Positions 1 to 9,386 of a DNA stretch of 18,950 nucleotides are shown here, piece after piece. Every line of letters begins with the position of its first letter. Position 1 is the stretch's first letter. The position numbers and the translations under genes are program-made. The stretch comes from Pholiota molesta (Eukaryota > Basidiomycota > Agaricomycetes > Agaricales > Strophariaceae), in NCBI GenBank assembly GCA_014925825.1, contig JACGCK010000504.1, positions 1 through 18,950 of the forward strand, in the 5' to 3' direction. Below the pieces are notes generated by a model. The model worked only from the letters and a program-made list of their open reading frames with translations, was not told the origin of the DNA and ran no database searches.

Positions 1-244
1 GACAATTCGGTGTGTTGTGGTACACAACCCCACATGATAGGAACACACCACGTTGATCTTCAAGGCCCATGGCTCGAACTACCTCTCTTAGCTTGTGTGC
101 GCCGAGCCCCGCACGTAGGAAAATCATCTGACACAGCATGGTGCACACTACCTGTCGACGACTCATCGGAAAAATGCTAAGGAGACTGGATATAAAGGCC
201 GCGAAGGTTCGACCCAGTTTTTTGACAAGAGCATCGTGACAACA
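1..244 (+). promoter_or_regulatory. 5' flank and promoter of the GH55 glucanase gene
   Basis: No coding signal is visible here. A TATAAAG element lies at 191-197, 54 nt upstream of the ATG at 245. That spacing fits a TATA-driven core promoter with a short 5' leader. I recognise no other specific regulatory site. Confidence 0.55.
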
Positions 245-3200
245 ATGCTTTCCTTGCAAAGTATTCTGCGGACAGCGAGCATCGTCTTGGCCTTAACCCC
301 TTTTGCTTCTGCTCTTGGGTCGACATGCTCTAACGCCACTAGGAGCGGGGACGGCTGCTGCCACTGATCCTTTTTGGTTGCAAAGCATTAAACATCAGGG
401 CAAGGCGCCTTTCAACCCAGCCCAAGTACGTACACCGTTTTCCGCAATGTTAAGGTGAGTACAGAGATATTGGAGTTATCTTTTTTTGTTGATTTTATTT
501 TAATTTCTGTAGGATTTCGGCGCCGTCGGAAATGGAGTTACTGATGATACTGCCGCAATTAAGTAAATGACGATGTTTGATTATTGGTATTCTGCGGCTC
601 AATACAATACATCCAGCGCTGCAATCACTTCACAAAACCGATGCGGTGGTGGAAGTTGCCAGTCTTCGACGTGAGCACGTTTTCCTCCTACCATATGATT
701 ACCATACTCACTAAATTACTATCAGCGTCTCTCCGGCAATTGTATACTTTCCGGCAGGGTATGCAACATCTATTCGTCAGGTCCTCCAATACTTTTAACG
801 CCTTTTCATTAAAGAACATATCTCGTTTCTGCCCCGATTATTCCTTACTACTACACACAACTCATCGGAGACGCAAAGAATCCTCCGACTCTTCTGGCTT
901 CTGCGGCTTTCAGCGGTATGGCAGTGATAGGTAATAACCAGGATCTTGCCTTCAAAAATGCCACCTTTTCATTATTCTTCGCAGATGCCGACCCGTACAT
1001 TCCTGGAGGAGGTGGCGCACAATATTGGGTCAACCAGAACAATTTGTAAGTTATTCGCTCTTCTATGTACCCGCTATGCTGACTGTAAGGGGCAGCTTCC
1101 GTTCAGTTAGGAATTTCGTGATCGATGTTCGCCAGTGCGTATATCATGTCATTCTAAGAAATTTGTTTTATTGATCTTTTTCGTCAGAGTTCCCGCCACC
1201 AATTCACAAGGAACGGGTATTCACTGGCAAGTCTCTCAAGCCACGTCTCTGATGAATATCGTTGTGCAAATGTCTACTGCTTCAAACACTGCTCATCAAG
1301 GTAAATTTTCTATTACTCAGATTAGAACGCGCGCTCACATGCTTCTCGAACTACCTAGGTATTTGGATGGAAAATGGAAGGTATATGATCCGACTCACAG
1401 ATGTGAAAACCTGACCTCATTATTACTTTCAAGTGGTGGCTTTATGGGCGATCTTGTCTTCAATGGAGGTAAGCAATTGCTGATACACGTTCTGTTGCTT
1501 ATACTCAAAAATGTTATGCTGTTCATTTCAATTTAGGTAAATACGGAATATGGGGTGGAAATCAACAGTAGGTCGAATTCCCTCGATCATGATGACGATG
1601 CAGATGCCCATGGGTTCTTTTAGGTTCACTGTTCGAAACGTCACTGTCAACAATGCCCAAACCGGTATCTATGCCTTGTGGAACTGGGGTAAGGACGGTT
1701 TATCGAAAATTCATTTCCGACAGTAGCTGATACAGACTACTCTCAGGATGGACCTACCAGGGAGTCAACTTCGTCAATTGCCAAGTTGGATTTGATATCG
1801 CTACAGGAGGCCTCACACAGAGTACTCAAGTACGAACTTCTATCTCAACTTGTGACATTCTGTCAGTTAACCGTCCCTTTCAGTCTGCAGGGGGCTTGGC
1901 GATTATCGACTCTGTTGCCACCAATACCCCGATTTTCGTACGCACATCGCAAGCAAGCAGCGGATCTTTGGCTGGCTCGCTAGTCCTCAACAACGTCCAG
2001 CTGAACAACGTGCCTGTTGCCGTTGGCGTTGTTGGCGGCGCTGTCGTTCTCAACGGAGGGACAACCACGATCGCGTCATGGGGGCAAGGAAACGTCTACC
2101 ACGGAACCTCTGGAACCCGTGCCTTCACGCAGGGTAATATACCCGCACCAAGCAAGGCCTCCAGTCTCCTCAATAGCAACGGAAGGATCGTTGGGAAAAC
2201 CCATCCCCAGTATGCCGCTTATGCCGTCAGCCAGTTCGTCAGCGTCAGAGATAATGGCGCAGTCGGGGATGGTGTTACGGACGATACGGCTGCGATTGTG
2301 GCCATACTCAATAAGGTGCGTCCTATCTGTTTTGTCCGATAGAACGCTATTCTGATGTCGCCAATAGTATGCTGGTTGCAAAATCATCTTCTTCGATGCT
2401 GGGGTTTATGTTGTGACGAGTACTATCACTATTCCTGCCGGAACACAAATAGTCGGAGAGGCGTGGACAGTTCTCGCCGGAAAAGGTTCTGCATTCCAGA
2501 ATCAGAATAGCCCCACTGCTGTTTTCCGAGTTGGAGAGACTGGTTCGCAGGGCGTCACAGAAATTACTGATATTGTCTTCACGACGGTCGGGCCTGGTTA
2601 GTCTCTTGCATCTTGACAGGTCATATCTACTCTAACCATTCATCATAGCTGCTGGAGCTATTCTTGTCGAATGGAATGTCAAAGATCCTGCTGGTGTTCA
2701 GGCAGGCGCTGGAATGTGGGACACTCATTTCAGGTAGATTTGAATATCATGGTTACCATTCATGATTAGTTGCTGATTCTGGAACGATGTTAGGATTGGG
2801 GGCGCCATCGGAACAAATTTACAAAGCGGTACATGTCCATCAAGTGGATCTGGAAGCACTTCTGCATGCTCAGGGGTTTTCCTCAGCCTGCATTTGACAT
2901 CTCAGGCTACTGCATACCTCGAGGTTAGAATTTTCTCCTTTGGAAGCGTCCAGCTTGCTGATTCTATCTTCTTCAGGGTACTTGGATCTGGGTGGCAGAT
3001 CATGACCTCGATGATTCTGGAAGCGCCCAAATCAGCGTCTATGCTGGTCGCGGCCTACTTTCTGAATCTCAAGGTCCTGTATGGTTAATCGGTACAGCTG
3101 GTATGTGAATGTGGTTTGTTATCATATACAATATCGTATCTTACTCGTTCTTGCAAAGTCGAACATCACACTATAGTTCAGTACAACCTTGCCAAAGCTG

Positions 3201-3728
3201 CTAATCACTACATGGGTCTCATTCAGACAGAAACAGTGAGACGGATTTTCTCCTTCAAAATACTTGACCTCAACGATTACCTTTTCTACTATTCTAGCCA
3301 TACTACCAACCAAGCCCCGCCTCACCATCGCCGTTCGCCTTGAGCACCACATATCATGATCCAACTCCATTCTCTGGCACTCCTTCCGCTTGGGGTCTCT
3401 CCATCACAAATTCACAGAATATATTCATTTTCGGCGCGGGCTTGTATAGCTTCTACCAGGTAATTGACTCCATATCCTGAGTAACATCTAGCCATTTGTT
3501 TACTTATGTTCATTTGAAAACCAGAACTACGTACAAACTTGTCTCACCCCAGCAAATTGCCAGACCCAGAATGCCAATATCGATACCGCGTCAACAGGAA
3601 TCAGCATCTACAGCTTATCGAGTGTGGGGACAACTTATCAACTAAGCGTAAATGGCGCAGGAGTGATCAACCAGTCGAACAACGTAAATGGGTTTGCATC
3701 AACGGTCACCAGTTGGAGTCAGAGTTGA
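245..3728 (+). CDS. Secreted GH55 exo-beta-1,3-glucanase, 21 exons, two compensating indels in exon 1
   Basis: This is a GH55 family glucan 1,3-beta-glucosidase, a secreted twin right-handed beta-helix enzyme that releases glucose from beta-1,3-glucan. My exons are 245-454, 513-562, 617-670, 726-758, 815-930, 985-1045, 1096-1134, 1188-1300, 1359-1380, 1434-1468, 1537-1567, 1624-1688, 1747-1829, 1884-2315, 2368-2596, 2649-2733, 2794-2923, 2977-3100, 3159-3235, 3298-3459 and 3525-3728. They sum to 2355 nt (784 residues), the usual size for fungal GH55. Residues 1-23 form a signal peptide ending ASA. Each helix opens with the pectate-lyase-superfamily signature: DFGAVGNGVTDDTAAI near residue 71, then a second copy, DNGAVGDGVTDDTAAI, near residue 433. 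The QTETPYYQP segment near residue 660 probably carries the catalytic acid (inferred from the family). Exon 1 as given has a +1 and a -1 shift, with an in-frame TGA at 365-367 between them. The other 20 exons are intact and in phase. The family call is very secure; one or two short exon edges could move by a few bases. Confidence 0.93.
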
Positions 3729-4046
3729 ACGTTGAACCTTGAATCTACCCGGCCGGCCGGGGCAAAGCGGTCTTCGTAGTACTGTAAATACTATTTTTCA
3801 AAAGCAATCTCTTGTATATTGTTGGGAAGAGAGCATAGGAATATCAATAAATTTAACTTGTACACCTTTCTATGATTCCCTTGACGCAGATTTAGAATTT
3901 GGGTTTGAAGCAAGAGGAAGCAGAATACGTTCTTTGATAAAGGCCAGCGTAAATTTGGTGTAAATGGCCAGTCAAGCTTCAAGGCGTGTGAGAATGAGTT
4001 ATATATCTAGCGGTTTTGGGGAAGTGTACTTTGTGATAATGATAAG
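3729..4046. other. 3' flank of GH55 gene, non-coding
   Basis: This stretch separates the GH55 stop from the tRNA gene. It holds a 14-bp perfect GC palindrome at 3748-3761 and an AATAAA hexamer at 3846-3851. The ORFs that cross it (up to 74 codons) have no recognisable content, and I regard them as chance. Confidence 0.5.
3846..3851 (+). terminator. Candidate polyadenylation signal for the GH55 gene
   Basis: AATAAA lies about 118 nt past the GH55 stop, in an A/T-rich stretch on the sense strand. The distance is normal for a fungal 3' UTR. Fungal poly(A) signals are loose, so this is only a candidate. Confidence 0.35.
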
Positions 4047-4054
4047 TATATAAA
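4047..4054 (+). promoter_or_regulatory. TATA element upstream of the tRNA-His gene
   Basis: TATATAAA begins 26 nt upstream of the first base of the mature tRNA. In fission yeast a TATA box near this position is needed for Pol III transcription of tRNA genes. Here the role is inferred from position only. Confidence 0.5.
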
Positions 4055-4072
4055 CAGAGAACGTTCTACATC

Positions 4073-4154
4073 GTCGGTATCGATTAGGGGTTAAATCACC
4101 TCGTTGTGGCGGAGCTAATCCGAGGAGCCGCTGGTTCGATTCCAGCTACCGACA
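4073..4154 (+). tRNA. tRNA-His (anticodon GTG) with a 10-nt intron
   Basis: The cloverleaf folds cleanly by eye. The acceptor arm GTCGGTA (4073-4079) pairs with TACCGAC (4147-4153), and the discriminator is A4154. The D arm GATT/AATC is 4082-4097. The anticodon stem CCTCG (4099-4103) pairs with CGAGG (4121-4125). The T arm GCTGG-TTCGATT-CCAGC is 4130-4146 and includes the B box. The anticodon stem encloses 17 nt rather than 7. Placing an intron at 4110-4119 (CGGAGCTAAT), after position 37, restores the loop TT-GTG-G-C, the same loop as in yeast tRNA-His. The mature length is 72 nt, to which the extra 5' G of tRNA-His would be added after transcription. A T-run terminator follows at 4179-4184. 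Confidence 0.88.
4110..4119 (+). other. tRNA intron (10 nt)
   Basis: This insertion lies between positions 37 and 38 of tRNA-His, the canonical place for nuclear tRNA introns. Removing it gives a standard seven-base anticodon loop. One-base shifts of the exact boundaries cannot be excluded. Confidence 0.75.
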
Positions 4155-4178
4155 TCGTCAATGTCATCAAAGATTTAA

Positions 4179-4184
4179 TTTTTT
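4179..4184 (+). terminator. RNA polymerase III T-run terminator
   Basis: Six consecutive T on the sense strand, 25 nt after the tRNA 3' end, form a standard Pol III stop signal. Confidence 0.7.
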
Positions 4185-4541
4185 CCATGCCAACGCTTAA
4201 CGCTTTTTACTGATTTATATCTGCTGCTGTGTTTTTCATTCAAGATTCACTTTAAACTTCATTGAAGCTCGATCAAGCTCGAACTTTCAACTAGAACTAA
4301 GACGCTGAAGTGCTGAAGTTTGAAATGTGGACCTACTCATCACCTTCGCCTCACTTCAATTTGGATGCATCATGACATTGTGTTTCGCTAATGCCAGTCT
4401 GGCAAGATTTTGAGATTGAGTGAGCATTTTAGCACAAGACGAACTCATGCCCTTGCTGGAAGTACAAATTTTAATCCATGTTGAGAAATAATAAAAATAA
4501 AATGAAAATGAATGTCGCATAAAACCACCGAGGTATATTTA
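4185..4541. other. Intergenic stretch, tRNA to chromodomain gene 3' end
   Basis: About 360 bp of A/T-rich sequence with no gene that I can see. It must hold the 3' UTR of the minus-strand chromodomain gene. I found no second RNA gene and no clear repeat beyond short AAGCTCGA-type duplications near 4265-4285. Confidence 0.4.
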
Positions 4542-7500
4542 TCAATGCAGATGTCCTTTGGCAGTCGTTAAATGGTCTTCTAGTTCCTACAATGATGGTG
4601 AAGAAAGTTATTGCGTGAATGGACCACTGAAAAAACGGCAACATACCGAGATCGTGGAGAATACCTCCCGACATGCTTCATCCTCCGTCCTCCACTTACA
4701 ACTGTACACGAATTCGTGTCCATTCCCGGTCGCGTCGATGCTTTCGTTGCCGTATTCATCGCCCCGCCCTATTCGATCGAGCTTGAATAAAGCTTCGTTC
4801 AGGCCAACATGCAATGTTGTTATTTCAGCTTTCAGACCCTGCACCTCGGCCTCGAGATCGCCACAATCGCGTCGTTTCTCGTGCAACTCGGCCTCGAGCT
4901 CAGAAATACGGTCTTGAGCCTTCCCATATAAAACTTGTTGTCGTTGGCAAAGTGCACGCAGCTCGGGCTCTTCAGCTGCACGTCGCCGGATCTCGTCATT
5001 GCCCGAGCGAAGGTCTTTGTCAATGAGGAATTCCGCCGTCCTACGCCATGCCCTGACGTCTTCCTCGAGCGCCTTGACGCGCAAGTCAAAGGTCGCCTTG
5101 ACCAAGTTGACACCCGTCTGGGTTTGTTCTTCCGCAATTTTGATACGCTTTTCTAGATCTTTATTCTCGTCCCGGACCGAAGAAACAAATCCGGAAGCCT
5201 TTGCATATTGTTCGCGGAAGAACTCGTTATCCTTATCTGCCATTACTTTTGCTTTGTTGGCCGAGTCCAGTTGGACCGTAAGCTGCAGTTTCTCATTCTC
5301 CCAGTCAGCTCTTTCCGCTTCGTATCGTGCTGTCAGATCTGAAAGCTGCTTGGCCGTCTCTTCTTGCTGTTTGGCGATTTCCGTGGATTTGCTTTGCTGT
5401 TCCTGCAGAGCAGTGTCCTTCTGTATAAGCCTGTTTCGTTCAGCAGCAAGCCCAGCTTCCAACTTTGCAATGGCAGCTGTCAGCTGATTTTCAGGCACAG
5501 GATGAAGAGGGGCCTGTTATCGAGTAAATAGTAAGTTAGCAATGCGCCGATAAATGGACAAGTTACGCTTACCTGAATATTCGATTGAGGAGCTGGCGAG
5601 CGAGAAACCGTTTCGATAGATGGCGTCGACGGAGCATTGTTCTTTGCTTTACTATTTGTCCGAGCCGGTTGAGGCATAGGTGTACGAGATCTTGATTGAG
5701 AACGCGTGCTCCGACGCACGGGCGGGTGATCATCGTTTGCAATAGGCAAGGGCTGCACAGGAGGTACCTCGCTCACGAGGATCTACAAAAGATAACGAAA
5801 AAAACAAACATTAATACGAGCAAACTGGAATAGTGAATAAACATACCTCGGGTATCACTTCAGCGGCCACCGCCACTTCAGGAGGATTTACAGTGCTTGC
5901 TGCAGCTTCCGTATCTTCAGGTGTCGTTGTTTCTGGAATAGCAGGCAGGACTTCCACAGGCGCACCGACGCCCCAGCCGCCTTCGAGCATCTCCAGATCC
6001 AGCGGCCGTTGCTGCTCTGCGCGCTGGATATCCATCATCACATCCTGGCTCGACTCCTCCTCTTCCTCCCTCAGCAGTATAGGGTCCAGTGGCGGAGGAG
6101 CGGGGCCCGAGTCGTCCGCGTCCTGCGTCTCATCCGCACCCCCATTCAGGTCCACATAGGCGTTTTCCATCTCCTGCAGCACGATGCTTTCCTCGTCAAG
6201 CGCAGCATGTGGGCCCGATGCGGGAGGCACGACGGTCGTGGATACGTCGCCCATATCCTGGTCTTCGCGCTCGTCCTCGTCCTCGTCGGCCTCCGCGATG
6301 GGCGTCGGCTTCGCGGCAAAATGGTCCGCATCCTGCACACTGAAGCTGCTCGCACTCCGGGTGCGGGTCTTCGCGATGACCTCGTCCACGGTCATCCGCG
6401 GCGGCGGCGCCTCGGTACTGCTGGCGCGCGACGATTGCGCGCGCCGCTTCTTCGCCGCCTCCGCCATCTGCAACCCGCGCTTTACCACGTCCGATTCCCA
6501 GATCTCCGACGCGCTCTGCCGCGCGTTGGTGGTGCTGCTGCTGCCAAGGGCGTTCCCCCGCCCACTGGCACCTTTCTTCGGCGCCATGATCACCGGAGTG
6601 GGCCGCACACGCGTCTTCTCCGGCGAGTCGAACTGCTCGATGGAGCTCATCGGCGCATCGTCCTCCCCTTCTTCAGCGTCTCCGCCGATCTTCGCGCTGC
6701 GGCTACGGCGCTGGCTCTGGTTCGTCTCCTCGGAGATGTCTTCCGGCAACGATGACGCCGGGAGGTGGGGGTGGAAGGTCGAGGGGGACAGCATGGGTAT
6801 CGGGCGGAGCGGCTTGGTCTTGGAGGGGCCCGCGGGGGCCTCTGCGGCTGGTGTGGCGGTTTTCTCGCGTGGCGGCGCGGTGTCAGCGGTCGGAGCGGGT
6901 TGGGATGTGGGTACCTTGGCCTCCTGTGATTGCGATTGCGATTCGTCCGTCTCGGGTACGACGTCTGTGTTGTATGAGTGCGTCGGAGGCGCTGTGGGTT
7001 GGCGCGAGAGGGTTTTGGAGCTAGAGGCGGTCGGTGCAGCGCTGGCTGATTTGGATTTGGGCTTGCTGGCGTCGTCTTTGGGCTTCACGAGCGTCTTTGA
7101 CGCGTTTGGCGCGGCTGGGTTTGTGCTGGTAGATGGTTGGACAGACCGCGCCTCGGAAGGCGCTTTTGCGACTTCTTTCGGTTTGTCGTCTTCTTTGCCG
7201 TGAGTTGTTTCCGATGCGCCGAGGGTGCGAGGCTGAGCTTTGCTGCTAGTAGCTGTCTTGAGCGAGGAGGCCCTTTCCAGCGTAGGTTGAGGTACGGCAG
7301 TCTGCTGCCTATGATCGCGCTGAGGCGCGTTAGTCTTGGTGACTATACCTCTGGTTTGGCTTCTGGGAATACCCATAACTTCCTCGTCGAATTGGGCAAG
7401 CCTCGCTTCGGCAGCGGGGGATAGTATTGGCTCGGGGTATTGGAATTCGTCTGGACCATCGAAAACATCGGAGCGCTCCTCTGTTTGGGCGCGACTTTTG

Positions 7501-8844
7501 ATTTCGGGCGTGGATATTTTAGGTAGTGGTGGTGGCGGTGGGGTGATGGAAGGCGAGCGTGTCGATATCGCGCTTGTGATATTAATAACAGATGTATGCT
7601 GGATTTGGAGCTGATGTTTCGCTTTCGCTTTGAGTTTGAGAGTAGAGTCTGTTTCCTTCCGTAGGTTTGCGAGAGAGCGGTTTTTCGATGGCGGCCCGAT
7701 TTTTATTGGCGAGGTATTTGGCAAAGGAACGGCAGCAGGGGCGGCGGCACGAATGGGCTCTTTCTGCTTCCCTTTGCCCTTGTCCTTGGATATCGATTCT
7801 GTCGCGCGCGCGGGGGTTAAAGGCTGTGGAGGAATCTCAGGAACATCGGTGGCATATATGTCGTCCATGTCGTGATCATCATAATTTAGAGGAGAAGGAG
7901 AGCTTGCTTGCGACAGCGCGTCCTCGACCATCCTTTCTTCCTCCGTCTCATCCTCCTCGCTTTCCTGCTTCTGAGCCTCCACATGTTCATCTAGAACAAT
8001 ACGTCGTCCCTTTGGTTTCCTGATGTCGTGACTCTCATCCTCGATGGTCTGGATTTGAGGATAGGAAAGTAATGATTCGGCCTCCGACTCCACTTCTGGC
8101 TTGACGATTTCCACCTCGACCTTTCTCTTCTTCTTCGGTCTGGCGACGTTCGGTTTCTTGTGAGATTCTCCGCGTTCATTGACGTTGATGTCTACAGCAG
8201 TGGTTTTTGATACATAATTCGCTGAAGAATTGGCACTGGTAGCATCGGCAAGTTTACGCTTTGTTCCTTTTGGCTTGGGCGGAGGCGTTTCGGCATCTTC
8301 CTCATCATCGTCGATGACAGCTATTGGTGTTGCGTCTTTGCGAGATTTTGCAGGAATGGAAGTCGACTTTCGAGAGCGCCCTGCGATGGCATTCTCGGTC
8401 ACGGTTGCGGTGGAGGCCGAGCGACGGGTGCTCTTGGACATGGGCGTAGCAGGTAGCTTCGAGGTACTCGCTTTGCCTACTGTCGAGGTTGACTCGCGTC
8501 CGGTCCTCTTCGACGCAGTGGACAGGCGGCCGCCTTTGGATGCTAGAAATAGACCTGAGTCCAACCTCTCCAAATGCGAGAGCAGGGTTAAGCTTACCGC
8601 GCTTCTTCTTCTCTCGCTGTTTCCGCCTCCACTCCATCACGAGATCGTCGGTGCAGTCCGACTTGTTCACCCAGCTCTGCGGCCACGGTTTCATCGTCTT
8701 GGGGTCGTCGCCCTTCCAGCGTACTTTGTACGTGTTTCCCTTCTCGCCGGTGATCTCTATGACCTCCCATAGGGTTTCTTCGTCATCTTCTTGCGGTATG
8801 AATTTCTGAGAGGGTGAGGAGAGCGAAACTTCCGAGTCCGACAT
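4542..8844 (-). CDS. Chromodomain, disordered, coiled-coil and C2H2-like zinc finger protein
   Basis: This is probably a nuclear chromatin reader or scaffold. Exons, in transcription order, are 8844-8598, 8542-5847, 5782-5573, 5513-4647 and 4586-4542, giving 4065 nt (1354 residues). All junctions are GT...AG and in phase, with introns of 55-64 nt. Residues 24-75 form a chromodomain containing YKVRWKG. Residues about 84-1050 are low-complexity, rich in Ser, Pro, Ala, Glu and Lys, with basic patches such as PKKKRKVEVE that resemble nuclear localisation signals. Residues about 1055-1300 are a long heptad-rich coiled coil. At the end, C1323, W1325, C1332, H1345 and H1352 (or H1354) make a C-x8-C-x12-H-x6-H finger; its histidines lie on the 45-nt last exon. 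The aromatic cage is W26 and W43, but the third position is Asp46. The neighbour rad17 is divergent, 542 bp away. I do not recognise a named orthologue. Domain calls are firm; function is inferred. Confidence 0.88.
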
Positions 8845-9275
8845 GGTTCTTCTTCCCTATCAAGACAAATCAGTATCCGTTCAAGGCTGTAGTGTATCAT
8901 AGATTGCTCACAGCTCTCTGGTGAGATCCAAAGGCAAGGTTCACTCGGAAGATGCGGTCGAAACAAGGTCGAACAGTAGCGGCGTTGAGCGCTGAGCGTT
9001 GGTTCAATGGTTGAGCGCAGGGACCATCGCGTATTACGTAATTCATCCCACAATGGCCTCGAGACTTTCAACACTTGCTAGGCGTCCTTTCCCCACAATT
9101 CGATACAGCGTCGGTTTCTTTAGAGTCCTTACTTGGAGCTTCTATCTTATATGTAAGAGCGATTGGTCCTTTCTGTGTAATATTTAGGCTCACATAGATT
9201 CAATAGATATCGTACTTGAAGATTAAGATCTAAAGATTTTACCCTCGAATTTAAGTACGTACTCTAGTACACAAG

Positions 9276-9281
9276 ACGCGT
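9276..9281 (+). promoter_or_regulatory. MluI cell-cycle box (MCB) 1 upstream of rad17
   Basis: ACGCGT sits at the centre of a 12-bp perfect palindrome, AAGACGCGTCTT (9273-9284), about 105 bp before the rad17 ATG. ACGCGT is the binding site of the MBF (Mbp1/Swi6-type) G1/S factor in ascomycete yeasts. Confidence 0.55.
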
Positions 9282-9296
9282 CTTGAACCTATATCG

Positions 9297-9302
9297 ACGC
9301 GT
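9297..9302 (+). promoter_or_regulatory. MluI cell-cycle box (MCB) 2 upstream of rad17
   Basis: This second ACGCGT begins exactly 21 bp after the first, about two helical turns, and about 85 bp before the rad17 ATG. Clustered MCBs are typical of MBF target promoters in yeasts. Confidence 0.55.
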
Positions 9303-9386
9303 TCAACTCGCAAAAATCTGCCTATCTCAATCTAACACGAAGCGACAAAGATATAGCACAATTATCGAACCATCTTTATCCGGGAA

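Larger units (their letters stand above)
8845..9386. promoter_or_regulatory. Divergent promoter region between the chromodomain gene and rad17
   Basis: These 542 bp separate two start codons that face away from each other, so the region must serve both genes. The rad17-proximal part holds two ACGCGT boxes (9276-9281 and 9297-9302) and a 10-bp palindrome, AGTACGTACT, at 9254-9263. I see no convincing gene inside it. Confidence 0.6.

Noticed and set aside
284..342. An intron in GH55 exon 1 ending at the CTAAC...CTAG signal near 331-342
   Set aside because: The motif looks like a branch site and acceptor, but any usable donor either deletes the signal peptide core or gives the wrong frame, and the second shift near 416 would remain unexplained.
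1896..2342. 148-codon ORF as a separate gene
   Set aside because: It is exon 14 of the GH55 gene running on into the next intron. The protein sequence joins perfectly to the exons on both sides.
5702..7105. Further ACGCGT hexamers at 5702, 6609 and 7100
   Set aside because: They lie inside coding exons of the chromodomain gene, two of them in its GC-rich part, where chance occurrence is likely. They also show that the hexamer alone is weak evidence without promoter position and pairing.
6184..7203. 339-codon plus-strand ORF opposite the chromodomain gene
   Set aside because: It is antisense to a GC-rich low-complexity exon, has only Ser/Ala/Gly/Val-type biased content, no domain and no splice context. 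Long shadow ORFs are expected there. The same holds for 6009-6755 and 4999-5487.
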